Of a stretch of 32,188 bases of DNA, positions 7,224 to 15,255 are shown one piece after another. The stretch comes from an uncultured Lachnospiraceae bacterium (GTDB taxonomy: Bacteria > Bacillota > Clostridia > Lachnospirales > Lachnospiraceae), in the NCBI GenBank assembly GCA_947570615.1, contig CANOVJ010000051.1:1-32188 (forward strand), given 5' to 3'. A program made the translations under genes and the position numbers. Below the pieces are notes generated by a model that did no database searches, was not told the DNA's origin, and worked only from the letters and a program-made list of their open reading frames with translations. How positions within the stretch are numbered: position 1 is the first letter of the stretch; each line of letters starts with the position of its first letter.

Positions 7224-8060
7224 TCATCCCCTGTCCGCATCCTGCGGACAGCGCTCCGCCAGCCACCGCGCCACCCCGTCCGCGTCGTTGCTTCCGATCA
7301 CCCCGGTGGCCGCCGCCTTCAGCTCCTCCACCGCGTTCTCCACCGCATAGCACTCGTCGGAGATGCGGAACATGGAAAGATCGTTGACGGCGTCCCCGAA
7401 GGATACCACTCTGTCGCACTCCCACAGCGCCTTCAGCTTCAGGATGGCGTTGGCCTTGGTGGCCTTCTTCGGCATGATCTCGCACCAGAACTCCGGCCGG
7501 TAGAGCTCCTGCTGCAGGGTGCAGGTATACCTCCCGTCCTCCGAAAAAATATCATACAGAGGAAGGAGCTCCTGCCTTTCCCCGATACAGGTAAAGTAAA
7601 AAATCTCTCCGTCAAAAAGGCCGCTCTCATCCGCCAGAGGACGCAGCCGGGGATCTCCCTTTCTCTGGCTTAAATACCGGCGGATGCCCTCGTTCTCCCT
7701 GCCCGTCACCCAGGAAACCTTCTCCTCCCCGTCCACATGGGAATACACCAGAAGGCCGGGCTTTCGCTCTCTCATGGCAGAAACCACCTTTTCCCGCTCC
7801 TCTCCTCCAAATCCCTCTCTGGCAAGGATCTCCCCCGTGTCCGGCTGAAAGATAAAGGCGCCGTTGTAGGCGATCACCGGAATCCGGGTGGAAAGCCCTC
7901 TGGCCACCACCGAGGCGGAGACCAGCGACCTGGCCGTGGCGTAGGTAAAGAGCATCCCCTTTTCCACCAGTCCATTGATAATCCCGATGCTGTACGGGCT
8001 GATCGTATCCCTGCTGTTGAGCAGAGTGCCGTCCAGATCGGTTACATACAGTGTCTTCAT
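7224..8060 (-). CDS. Cof-type HAD-superfamily phosphatase
   Basis: A 278-aa haloacid-dehalogenase-type phosphatase of the Cof/YidA subfamily, which hydrolyses sugar phosphates and similar small phosphoesters in the cytoplasm. Motif I is VTDLDGTLLN (nucleophile Asp8, acid Asp10). Motif II is TYATARS. The lysine of motif III lies in KKATKANAILKLK, and motif IV is SFGDAVNDLSMF. A type-C2B cap occupies roughly residues 85-190. The start at 8060 is set by GGAGG five nt upstream; an ATG 12 nt earlier overlaps that site. It ends 20 bp before the gene at 7204 and is probably in the same transcript. The substrate is not predictable. Confidence 0.93.
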   Translation of the reverse strand: MKTLYVTDLDGTLLNSRDTISPYSIGIINGLVEKGMLFTYATARSLVSASVVARGLSTRIPVIAYNGAFIFQPDTGEILAREGFGGEEREKVVSAMRERKPGLLVYSHVDGEEKVSWVTGRENEGIRRYLSQRKGDPRLRPLADESGLFDGEIFYFTCIGERQELLPLYDIFSEDGRYTCTLQQELYRPEFWCEIMPKKATKANAILKLKALWECDRVVSFGDAVNDLSMFRISDECYAVENAVEELKAAATGVIGSNDADGVARWLAERCPQDADRG

Positions 8061-8099
8061 GTTGTCCTCCATGCTGCCATCAGAGTTATTTTCAACCCC

Positions 8100-8897
8100 T
8101 TACGAAGCCGGATCCGTCATGGCCCTGCGAAGCTCCGCCCAGCTATCCACCTGAAAGCCTTTTACCTGAGAAATTTTCTCCTGCAAGCTTTTCTCAGGAG
8201 AAATTTTCTTCCGAAAAGGGTCCTGCGCATCCTCCTGCACGCTTTTCATATCCTGTGCGCAGGCCGTATACCACACCGGAAAAATCCCCGCCCCGGCGGC
8301 CCCGGCCATATCGCATTCATACTGGTCCCCCACATACCAGACCTGATCCGGCGAAAGCTGCGCCTTCTCCAGCGCCAGATTGAAAATCCGCGGGTTGGGC
8401 TTTCGGAACACATACTCGCTGGAGGCCAGGATAAACTCAAAGCGGTGGGAGGGAAGCATCCGGTCAATCCGCCTCCTTAAGGCCTTCCCGCTGAAGGAAA
8501 TGTTGCTGATCACCCCCGTCCGGATCCCCTCGCCCTCCAGAAATTCCAGAAAGGCTTCGATCCCTTCCGTGGGCTTTCCCGGCGCCGCCGCATTCCAGAA
8601 GATTTCCTCCGCCTGCTCACAGGAAAGGGATAGCCCGATCCCCAGGGATTCATACAGATACGCGTTGAAAGGGTGGTTATGCACCTCTGCTGTGATCAGA
8701 TGCCTTCCTGCCGGATTGAACCTGCCCAGCTCCCGGTTGATGGCCTCCGCCTGCTCCTGTACCTGCTCCGGCGTCAGTCCATGGCGGTTTTTCACCGCAT
8801 ATTGCATCACCTGCGCCGTCCCCCTCACACCGTCAAACCGCTCCTCATCGATGAGCGTCTGTCCATAGTCAAATAAAATCATCTCCGGTTTTTTCAT
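8100..8897 (-). CDS. HAD-superfamily hydrolase, subfamily IA
   Basis: A 265-aa phosphatase-like enzyme. Motif I is LFDYGQTLID: the nucleophile Asp10 is present and the second acidic position is Gly12, a substitution common in this subfamily. Motif II is GVISN (~128-132), the motif III lysine is in FRKPNPRIF, and motif IV is YVGDQYECDMAGA (189-200). A helical cap lies between residues 16 and 110. Residues ~213-248 form a family-atypical hydrophilic insert (KKISPEKSLQEKISQVK) encoded by repeated DNA. Its ATG overlaps the TGA of the MBL-fold gene (8894-8897), so the two are co-translated. The substrate is unknown. Confidence 0.9.
   Translation of the reverse strand: MKKPEMILFDYGQTLIDEERFDGVRGTAQVMQYAVKNRHGLTPEQVQEQAEAINRELGRFNPAGRHLITAEVHNHPFNAYLYESLGIGLSLSCEQAEEIFWNAAAPGKPTEGIEAFLEFLEGEGIRTGVISNISFSGKALRRRIDRMLPSHRFEFILASSEYVFRKPNPRIFNLALEKAQLSPDQVWYVGDQYECDMAGAAGAGIFPVWYTACAQDMKSVQEDAQDPFRKKISPEKSLQEKISQVKGFQVDSWAELRRAMTDPAS
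8165..8209. repeat. Short direct plus inverted repeat inside the HAD gene
   Basis: The 12-mer GAGAAATTTTCT occurs at 8168-8179 and again at 8198-8209, a 30-bp (ten-codon) period. CCTGAGAAA (8165-8173) is also inverted as TTTCTCAGG (8190-8198). The repeat encodes the extra Lys/Glu/Gln-rich segment of the HAD protein and looks like a slippage duplication kept in frame. Confidence 0.8.
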
Positions 8898-9754
8898 ATT
8901 TCAATCTCATCTCCACTGTGTACGTACATAATCTGTTCCCCCAGATGCTCCTTCAAAATCTGAAAAGGGATCTCCCCGGTGCAGTGCCCGGTGTAAAACA
9001 TGGTTTTGCTCCCGGCCAGCTCCTCGCCAGTCTGACGGACCGTCTCCAGATCCTCCGTGGTATAGCCCTGCTTTTTGCGCATATGAAAGCCACCAAAAAC
9101 CGCGTCCGGATCCGCCCCGTATATCTCCCGGAAGCGGTCCAGGATATTCAGAATCCCGTTATGGGCGCAGCCCGAAAAGAGAACCCTCTTTCCCCCCGGC
9201 CCCTTTTCCTGAACCACCAGATACTGCTCGTGCCCAAAGTCATCCTGCCTAAAGTCATTCTGACGATTGTCATCCTGACCGGGCTCTCCCTTCCTCCTTA
9301 CCTTCAGCTCCATATTTCCCGAGGGCCACAGCCGCCTGCCCGTCACATCTCCGAACAGGGAGAGCTCCTCATCGATCCGCATGTCTCCGTCCACCGGCCT
9401 GAGCCGGGCAAGCTCCATGATCCCGGGATCGATTCCGATGTAGCGTTCCCGCTCCCCGCTGTGGTGATAAAATTCCCCTCCCGCGGATCTCCGCATAAAA
9501 ATTTCCGCCCGGGGATTGCGCTGCGCAAAGCTCATCAGGCCTCCTGTGTGGTCATAGTGCCCGTGGCTGATCACCACCGTATCCACCTGTGCGATATCCA
9601 CTCCCAGCAGGGCTGCATTTTTCAGGAACGCGTCGGTGGCTCCCACATCCGCCAGCAGCTTATGGGACGCGGTCTCCACATAGAAGCTCAGCCCGTGCTC
9701 CGCCGCACAGGCCCTGGCCCCCGGGGTATTCTCAATCAGCGTTACGATTCTCAT
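8894..9754 (-). CDS. MBL-fold metallo-hydrolase (COG1237-like)
   Basis: A 286-aa metallo-beta-lactamase-fold hydrolase. The binuclear metal site motif is VISHGHYDHTGG (His64, His66, Asp68, His69), with further ligands in SGCAHNGILNIL (His198) and YTGHCTGE. This layout, including the SGCAHNG motif, is that of the COG1237 group, related to the archaeal dihydropterin-aminobenzene phosphate synthase-like enzymes; the bacterial substrate is unknown. Residues 160-173 (DDNRQNDFRQDDF) are an acidic insert encoded by three 15-bp repeats. The start at 9754 is preceded by GGGGAGAGG. An upstream extension to 9781 is not supported by a binding site. It overlaps the HAD gene by 4 bp. Confidence 0.92.
   Translation of the reverse strand: MRIVTLIENTPGARACAAEHGLSFYVETASHKLLADVGATDAFLKNAALLGVDIAQVDTVVISHGHYDHTGGLMSFAQRNPRAEIFMRRSAGGEFYHHSGERERYIGIDPGIMELARLRPVDGDMRIDEELSLFGDVTGRRLWPSGNMELKVRRKGEPGQDDNRQNDFRQDDFGHEQYLVVQEKGPGGKRVLFSGCAHNGILNILDRFREIYGADPDAVFGGFHMRKKQGYTTEDLETVRQTGEELAGSKTMFYTGHCTGEIPFQILKEHLGEQIMYVHSGDEIEI
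9239..9283. repeat. Three tandem 15-bp repeats in the MBL gene
   Basis: Units at 9239-9253, 9254-9268 and 9269-9283 each start GTCATYCTG and differ at a few positions. The length is a multiple of three, so the repeats encode a five-residue unit of the type (D/N)D-F/N-R-Q in the MBL-fold protein. They look like a recent in-frame expansion. Confidence 0.85.
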
Positions 9755-9781
9755 TTTCCTCTCCCCTGCGCAGGAACACAA

Positions 9782-9806
9782 CGGGCAGGGAAAACCTCCC
9801 TGCCCG
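9782..9806 (-). terminator. GC-rich hairpin behind the lipoprotein gene
   Basis: CGGGCAGGG pairs perfectly with CCCTGCCCG around a 7-nt loop, 13 bp past the lipoprotein stop codon. The following minus-strand bases are only weakly T-rich (TTGTGTT), so termination may be partial and read into the MBL gene. Confidence 0.6.
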
Positions 9807-9818
9807 AATCCATTCCCC

Positions 9819-11012
9819 TTACCAGCTCTTTTCCAGAGTCAGGTTAAAGTCCACGTTGTAGGGGCTGTCGGAAGCCGCCTTTAAATCCGCGTAAACATCC
9901 CGCCTCTCCTGGCTGCTCTCCTCGGCCCAGTATTCATATCCCACGAAGTAGCTTTCCATAAAGCTGTCCCAGGAATCGAACGCGCCCTGAATGGTCTGCG
10001 CCAGCTCCAGGGAAGCGTCCAGCGCCTCCTGCTCCGTGTAATATCCCGCGATGAAGTAATATCCCAGAAGGGACATGGCGCGGCTGTAATCCCACCCCGC
10101 TATGGCGTTGTCGCCCAGCTGTTCATAGGCGGCATACCAGTCCACATAGTTCTGCGCTTCCTGCTCGTCCACATCGAAGTTTTCCAGCACAAAGGCCGTC
10201 CGGTCCGCCTGGGCTGTCTCTGCCAGACCCGCCTCGGCCAGATAGGCCATGGAGTCCGCAAACTCTACCCGATGGCCCTGCGCGGTGAGCCATTCCATGT
10301 TTTCCTGAGCGGAGGCCTTATCCGTCACCTCCCACCACTCGGACAGAAGAGACTGGACGATCGCGGCGCTGTCCTCGTTGGCGGGGAGCCCGCCGAACAT
10401 GGTGTAATCCCATCCGTTGATATCCGTCAGAACCGCACAGGCCGCGTCAAACCAGAGAATGGTGTCTGTCGATTCCACCGTGGCGGCGTTCTCAATCTCC
10501 GGGGCCGTCTCCTTAAGAGTGGTACACGCATTGTTGAAATACTCCGTCTTTCCGGCGCTGATCTTTTTGGCCGCATAGACGATTCCGTAATATGCATAGT
10601 CCGTCTCACCGTACACGGTGATTCCCTCGCCCCTGACGCCGCTGGCCGTCACCACGCAGTTGTATGCCTCCACACTGGCAAGACCGGGAATCGCCGGGGC
10701 CTGTGTGGCCGTGGCGTCCGAGGCGGTAAAGGATTCCTCCACCATGCCCTTAAGTCCCTCGATCCCGTCGATGTTGTAGAGATTCTTCGGCATCTGCATC
10801 ACCACGATGCCCTCGGAGCCATCCTCCGTAAAGGCGGCGATCCAGCTGTCCACTCCCATGTCTTCAACGACCCATTTGTCGTTCATGCTCATGCTCACTG
10901 CCCCGTCCGCAGAGGTAAACTCCTTCAGGGTCACCTGCCTCTGGCCGCACCCTGTGAGCAGCACTGCCACCAGCAGCGCGGCGGCGATCCATGCCCTTTT
11001 CAGCTTTTTCAT
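9819..11012 (-). CDS. Secreted lipoprotein with a C-terminal DUF1266-like domain
   Basis: A 397-aa predicted lipoprotein. Residues 1-22 are a lipoprotein signal (KKLKRAW, hydrophobic core, lipobox LLTGC with Cys22), so the mature protein should be anchored outside the membrane. Residues ~30-170 form a strand-rich domain resembling the PsbP-like/'DUF' folds seen in Gram-positive lipoproteins (KWVVEDMGVDSWIAAF...). Residues ~185-380 match the DUF1266 pattern: WDYSRAMSLLGYYFIAGYYT, followed by SWDSFMESYFVGYEYW. The protein is strongly acidic. AAGGGAG precedes the start. Its function is unknown; DUF1266 proteins are widespread and uncharacterised, and the lipid anchor is a less common context for the domain. 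Confidence 0.85.
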   Translation of the reverse strand: MKKLKRAWIAAALLVAVLLTGCGQRQVTLKEFTSADGAVSMSMNDKWVVEDMGVDSWIAAFTEDGSEGIVVMQMPKNLYNIDGIEGLKGMVEESFTASDATATQAPAIPGLASVEAYNCVVTASGVRGEGITVYGETDYAYYGIVYAAKKISAGKTEYFNNACTTLKETAPEIENAATVESTDTILWFDAACAVLTDINGWDYTMFGGLPANEDSAAIVQSLLSEWWEVTDKASAQENMEWLTAQGHRVEFADSMAYLAEAGLAETAQADRTAFVLENFDVDEQEAQNYVDWYAAYEQLGDNAIAGWDYSRAMSLLGYYFIAGYYTEQEALDASLELAQTIQGAFDSWDSFMESYFVGYEYWAEESSQERRDVYADLKAASDSPYNVDFNLTLEKSW

Positions 11013-11065
11013 TTCTTCTGCTCCCTTTTGATTTTAATTCTCAGGCCGGGAATCCCTGCCCGGAG

Positions 11066-12202
11066 TTACAGAACCATCTCCTTCTTATCCAGATCCGCCT
11101 GCACTCTCTCCAGATCCCTGCGGATAGAAAGCTTCTGGGGACAGGCCTGCTCGCATTTGCCGCACTTCACGCAGTTTTTCGCCTGTTTTGCGTCGCCCAG
11201 CTCACGCTCCCATCTTCCCTTCACGATATTGTAATTCTGATACATGTGATAGGTGTTCCACACTCCGAAGCATCCGGGGATATCCACACCCGCAGGGCAG
11301 GGCATACAGTAACGGCATCCGGTACAGCCGTTCTGTACGCGGCTCCTTAAGGTGTTCGTCACATCCTCGATCATCTTCTGCTCCGCTTCCGACAGGGGCC
11401 TGAAATCACAGAAGGTTTTCAGATTATCCTCCACCTGCTCCATGGTGGACATGCCGCTTAAGATCACCTTCACCCCCGGCAGGGAACCCACCCAGCGCAG
11501 GGCAAAGGAGGCCGCGGAGGCGTCCGGGTCCATGGCGTGGAATTTGTCCATGATATCATCCGCAAAGGCCGCAAGGGAACCGCCCTTTACGGGCTCCATG
11601 ATCACCAGCGGAATATTTTTCGAAGCCGCAAGCGCAGCGCCCTTTACGCCGGCCTGCTCCTCCTGATCCATGTAGTTGAGCTGGATCTGGCAGAAATCCC
11701 AGTCTCTGTAATTGATAATCTCCTCAAAGACATCGTAGCTGTCGTGGAAGGAGAAGCCAAGATATCTGATCCTGCCCTCCTCCTTCAGCTTTTCAAGGCG
11801 CTCCACCACGCCCATCTGTCTCATTGCGTCCCAGCGCTCCCGTCCCACGGCGTGCATGAGATAAAAATCTATGTAATCCGTCTGAAGCTTCGTGAGCTGT
11901 TCCTCGAAGAGTCTGTCCACATCCTCCAGACTGTTCACCAGCCACAGAGGCAGCTTGGTTGCAAGATAAAAGGAGCTTCTGTCGTATTTCTTAAGTACGT
12001 TACCGGTGACGATCTCGCTCTTTCCGCCGTGGTAGGGATAAGCGGTGTCGATGTAGTTGACCCCCTGCGCAATGGCCTTATCCAGCATTCTCTCCGCTTC
12101 CGGCTCGTCGATCTCCCCGTTTTCCAGGGTGGGGAAGCGCATACACCCAAAGCCAAGCAGCGATGTCTCGATTCCCAGGTTTTCCATTTTTCTTTTTTCC
12201 AT
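11066..12202 (-). CDS. Aldo/keto reductase with C-terminal 4Fe-4S ferredoxin domain
   Basis: A 378-aa oxidoreductase. Residues ~1-270 are an AKR barrel with the catalytic tetrad visible: Asp52 and Tyr57 (YIDTAYPYHGGKSE), Lys83 (LATKLP) and His117 (FYLMHA). Residues ~285-365 hold two cysteine groups, CTGCRYCMPCPAGVDIPGC and CVKCGKCEQACPQ, which bind 4Fe-4S clusters. This AKR-ferredoxin fusion is typical of strict anaerobes and probably couples carbonyl/alcohol conversion to ferredoxin rather than solely to NADPH; the substrate is unknown. AGGAGAGG precedes the start. A CCGGG/CCCGG hairpin (11046-11063) lies at the 3' end. It is separated from the lipoprotein gene by 53 bp. Confidence 0.93.
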   Translation of the reverse strand: MEKRKMENLGIETSLLGFGCMRFPTLENGEIDEPEAERMLDKAIAQGVNYIDTAYPYHGGKSEIVTGNVLKKYDRSSFYLATKLPLWLVNSLEDVDRLFEEQLTKLQTDYIDFYLMHAVGRERWDAMRQMGVVERLEKLKEEGRIRYLGFSFHDSYDVFEEIINYRDWDFCQIQLNYMDQEEQAGVKGAALAASKNIPLVIMEPVKGGSLAAFADDIMDKFHAMDPDASAASFALRWVGSLPGVKVILSGMSTMEQVEDNLKTFCDFRPLSEAEQKMIEDVTNTLRSRVQNGCTGCRYCMPCPAGVDIPGCFGVWNTYHMYQNYNIVKGRWERELGDAKQAKNCVKCGKCEQACPQKLSIRRDLERVQADLDKKEMVL

Positions 12203-12321
12203 GATGTCCTCTCCTTTTTTCTTTTATTCTGTCAGTAACTGCCAGATTTACGCCTGCGGCTGTCAGGGCCGCCCTCAGAGAAAGATATTCTGTACCGCAT
12301 ATCTGCATTGTATCAGACAAA

Positions 12322-14673
12322 CTATACCGTGTAAAGCCCCATGGCGATCTGCTCCGGCAAAACGGGCAGCTCCCGGAACCGGAGTCCGGTGGCGTTGCAG
12401 ATGGCGTCCGTGATGGCGGGCAGGGGTGTGTTGATCACCACCTCCCCGATGGATTTGGCCCCGAATGGCCCGGCCTTTTCATAGCTGTTCTCAAACTCCA
12501 CCCGAATGCTTCCCACGTCCAGCCTGGTGGGGATCTTATACTGCATCAGGGAGTTCTCCAGCACCCTTCCCTTTTCGTCACGGGTGACGTTCTCTGTCAG
12601 AACCATGCCGATCCCCTGGACAATTCCCCCTTCCGCCTGTACTCTGGCAAGGTTGGGGTTGATGGGGGTTCCGCAGTCCACCACGGCGGCATAGTTCACT
12701 ACCTGCGTCCGGCCGGTCTGCATGTCCACCTCGACCTCCGCCGCGCCCACCATAAAGGGAGGCGGCGAGATGGGCGAGCTGTGGGTGACTGTCTCCTGCA
12801 GGGGAATCTCGTTGCCGCACATGGAGGCGGCGGCGATCTCCTGCAGGGATACACGGCGGCAGGGATCCGGCCTCTGGCTCCCGGCGGCCTTCTCCTGCGG
12901 AGCGCGCTCTCCCTGGCCATCCTTCGCCTCCCCGGAAATCCTTCTCACATATTTTCCGTCAAACTCCGTCTCATCCTCCCCGCACCCCAGGAGCCTGGCC
13001 CCCAGACGGCAGATCTGCCGCCGCAGCTTCACAGCGCAGGTCTCCACCGCCTTCCCGGTCACGTAGGTGGTGCTGGAGGCATAGGAGCCGGAGTCATAGG
13101 GGGAGGCGTCCGTGTCCGCGCCGAACACCACGATATCCTCCACGCCGCAGTCCAGTACCTCAGCGGCGATCTGGGCCAGAATGGTATCGCACCCGGTGCC
13201 CATGTCGGCTGCCCCGATGATCAGGTTATAATACCCGTCCTCCCCCAGCTTTAAGGCGGCGCTCCCCACATCCACCCCGGAGATGCCCGAGCCCTGCATG
13301 GCCATTCCCATACCCACGCCGCGGACCCTGCCATTTCCCATGTCCCTGGCGGGATATTTCTCCTCCCAGCCGATCATCTCCCGCACCCTCGCAAGGCACC
13401 GGTCCAGGGCGCAGCTGGTATTCACCTGCCCATAATAAGCGGGCATCACATCCCCCTCCCGGACCATGTTCTGCTCCCGGACAGAGAAGGGATCCCTGTG
13501 GAGCTGCGCCGCCAGCTCATTGACCGCGGACTCCACCGCAAAAAGTCCCTGGGTTGCCCCGTACCCCCGGTAGGCCCCGGCGGACATCACGTTCGTGTAG
13601 ACCACGTCGCTGACGAACCGGAAGGCCTCGGCCTTTCCGTACAGAGGAATGGATTTGTGACCGGAGAGCCCCACCGTGGTGGGCCCGTGCTCTCCATAGG
13701 CTCCCGTGTTGGAGAGCGTGTGCAGATCGATTCCCCGGATCCGTCCGTCTCTCATGGCCCCCAGCCGCACATGCATCTCCATCTCGTGTCTGGGAGTGGA
13801 GGCCGTCATGGATTCCTCCCTGGTAAAAATGATTTTGGAGGGCTTCTTCGTCTTCCAGGTGACAAAGGCCGGATAAATTTCGCAGACCGAGGTCTGTTTG
13901 GCCCCGAAGCCGCCCCCGATCCGGGGCTTGCTCACCCGCACCATGGACTTTGGGATGTTCAGGGCGTTGGCGATGATCCTGCGGCAGTGGAACACGATCT
14001 GGGTGGAGCTGACCACATTCAGCCTCCCATAGGCGTCCAGGGTGCAGAAGGTGCGGAAGGTCTCCATCATGGTCTGCTGACAGGCCTTTGTGTGGTACAC
14101 CCGATCCAGCACCAGGTCGCACTCGGAGAGCACCTTCTCGATATCTCCGTGGGAGCTCTCGTCATGGGCGCAGAGATTACGCCGGTTGTCCGCCCCTACC
14201 GGGCACAGGCTCTCCCAGTTTTCCTCGGGATGTACCAGAATGGGATTGTCCAGCGCCTTCCGGAAATCCAGCACCGGCTCCTGCACCTCATACTCTACCT
14301 TAATTAAGGAAAGAGCCCGCTCCACACACCGCTCGTCCGCTCCCGCCACGATGGCCACCGGATCCCCCACATAGCGCACCCTGCGGTCCAACAGCAGACG
14401 GTCATAAGGGCTGGGCTCCGGATAAGTCTGTCCCGCCAGGGTGAACCGGCGCTGATCCTGGGGAATGTCCTCCCAGGTGTAGATGGCCTCAATCCCCGGA
14501 ACCTTCAGGGCAATGTCCCTGCGGATGCTTCTGATGACCGCGCTGGCATGGGGAGAACGCAGCAGCTTCACGATCAGACAGTCCCTGGGCGCGATATCGT
14601 CCGTGTAGAGCGGCTGCCCGGTGAGAAGCTGCATGGCGTCCTTTTTCCTGACTGGTTTTCCTACTGTTTTCAT
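12322..14673 (-). CDS. xdhA: Xanthine dehydrogenase-type molybdenum hydroxylase, Mo-binding subunit
   Basis: A 783-aa large subunit of the xanthine oxidase family, which hydroxylates purines or other N-heterocycles using water at a Mo-molybdopterin centre. Residues ~15-130 are the a/b hammerhead domain. Mo-cofactor contacts are GGGFGAK (253-259), GAYRGYG (366-372) and GAADMGTG (487-494). The catalytic Glu is Glu744 in FGAKSIGE. Arg369 corresponds to the substrate-orienting Arg of bovine enzyme, but the position of bovine Glu802 is Gln260, so xanthine specificity is not assured. Residues ~583-607 are a charged insert. GGGAGG precedes the start at 14673. It is last in the FAD, 2Fe-2S, Mo order. 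A permease and a MocA-like gene nearby favour a purine substrate. Confidence 0.93.
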   Translation of the reverse strand: MKTVGKPVRKKDAMQLLTGQPLYTDDIAPRDCLIVKLLRSPHASAVIRSIRRDIALKVPGIEAIYTWEDIPQDQRRFTLAGQTYPEPSPYDRLLLDRRVRYVGDPVAIVAGADERCVERALSLIKVEYEVQEPVLDFRKALDNPILVHPEENWESLCPVGADNRRNLCAHDESSHGDIEKVLSECDLVLDRVYHTKACQQTMMETFRTFCTLDAYGRLNVVSSTQIVFHCRRIIANALNIPKSMVRVSKPRIGGGFGAKQTSVCEIYPAFVTWKTKKPSKIIFTREESMTASTPRHEMEMHVRLGAMRDGRIRGIDLHTLSNTGAYGEHGPTTVGLSGHKSIPLYGKAEAFRFVSDVVYTNVMSAGAYRGYGATQGLFAVESAVNELAAQLHRDPFSVREQNMVREGDVMPAYYGQVNTSCALDRCLARVREMIGWEEKYPARDMGNGRVRGVGMGMAMQGSGISGVDVGSAALKLGEDGYYNLIIGAADMGTGCDTILAQIAAEVLDCGVEDIVVFGADTDASPYDSGSYASSTTYVTGKAVETCAVKLRRQICRLGARLLGCGEDETEFDGKYVRRISGEAKDGQGERAPQEKAAGSQRPDPCRRVSLQEIAAASMCGNEIPLQETVTHSSPISPPPFMVGAAEVEVDMQTGRTQVVNYAAVVDCGTPINPNLARVQAEGGIVQGIGMVLTENVTRDEKGRVLENSLMQYKIPTRLDVGSIRVEFENSYEKAGPFGAKSIGEVVINTPLPAITDAICNATGLRFRELPVLPEQIAMGLYTV

Positions 14674-14722
14674 GCTGATACCTCCCTGCCAACCAGAGAA
14701 ATTTCCCTCTGGCAAAAATGGT

Positions 14723-15214
14723 TTACTTTTTGTCCGGCGGCGTATCCCGTCCCGCGGCAGCTTCCTTCTTCCACCGAAGATACGCCTGTATCCCCCGAAG
14801 CTGGCCCTCGTACCCGGAACAGCGGCAGAGATTCCCCGCCAGATACTCCCGTATCTCCTCCTCGTCCGGGTCCGGATTCTCCCGGAAAAGGGCCAGCGCA
14901 TTCATCACAAAGCCGGGATTGCAGAAGCCGCACTGCTCCGCTCCCTGGTCCGCGATAAATGCCCCGAACTGCTCCGCCTCCTCTTTAAGTCCCTCCAGGG
15001 TGGTCACCCGCTTTCCGTCCGCCCGCACCGCCAGCACCGAGCAGGAGAGCACCGGTTTATCCTCCAGAAATACGGTGCAGAGGCCGCAGTTGGAGGTCTC
15101 GCACCCCCGCTTGACGCTCAGAGCCCCCTGCTTTCTCACAAAGTCGATGAGAAGCTCGTCCGGCGCCGTCTCGGCCTGAATGTTCCTTCCATTTAAAATG
15201 ATGTTGATGCGCAT
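14723..15214 (-). CDS. xdhC: Xanthine dehydrogenase-type 2Fe-2S subunit
   Basis: A 163-aa electron-transfer subunit. The plant-type 2Fe-2S domain (residues 1-75) has Cys38, Cys43, Cys46 and Cys58 (GCETSNCGLC...C). The helical second 2Fe-2S domain has Cys95, Cys98, Cys130 and Cys132 (CGFC...CRC). All eight ligands are present. It carries electrons from the Mo centre to the FAD subunit. The start codon is preceded by AGGAG, and the gene lies 41 bp after the FAD gene and 49 bp before the Mo gene, so it is in one operon. Naming of the small subunits differs between organisms (xdhC in E. coli nomenclature). Confidence 0.95.
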   Translation of the reverse strand: MRINIILNGRNIQAETAPDELLIDFVRKQGALSVKRGCETSNCGLCTVFLEDKPVLSCSVLAVRADGKRVTTLEGLKEEAEQFGAFIADQGAEQCGFCNPGFVMNALALFRENPDPDEEEIREYLAGNLCRCSGYEGQLRGIQAYLRWKKEAAAGRDTPPDKK

Positions 15215-15255
15215 CTGTAACTCTCCTTTTGAACTCCTGCCCCAGAGGCCCGCCC

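Noticed and set aside
12078-12320. Small open frame between xdhA and the aldo/keto reductase gene
   Set aside because: It overlaps the reductase start and lacks a binding site; it looks like the leader of that gene.
13498-14307. Long open frame on the plus strand opposite xdhA
   Set aside because: It is an antisense shadow of a clearly conserved enzyme gene in GC-rich DNA.
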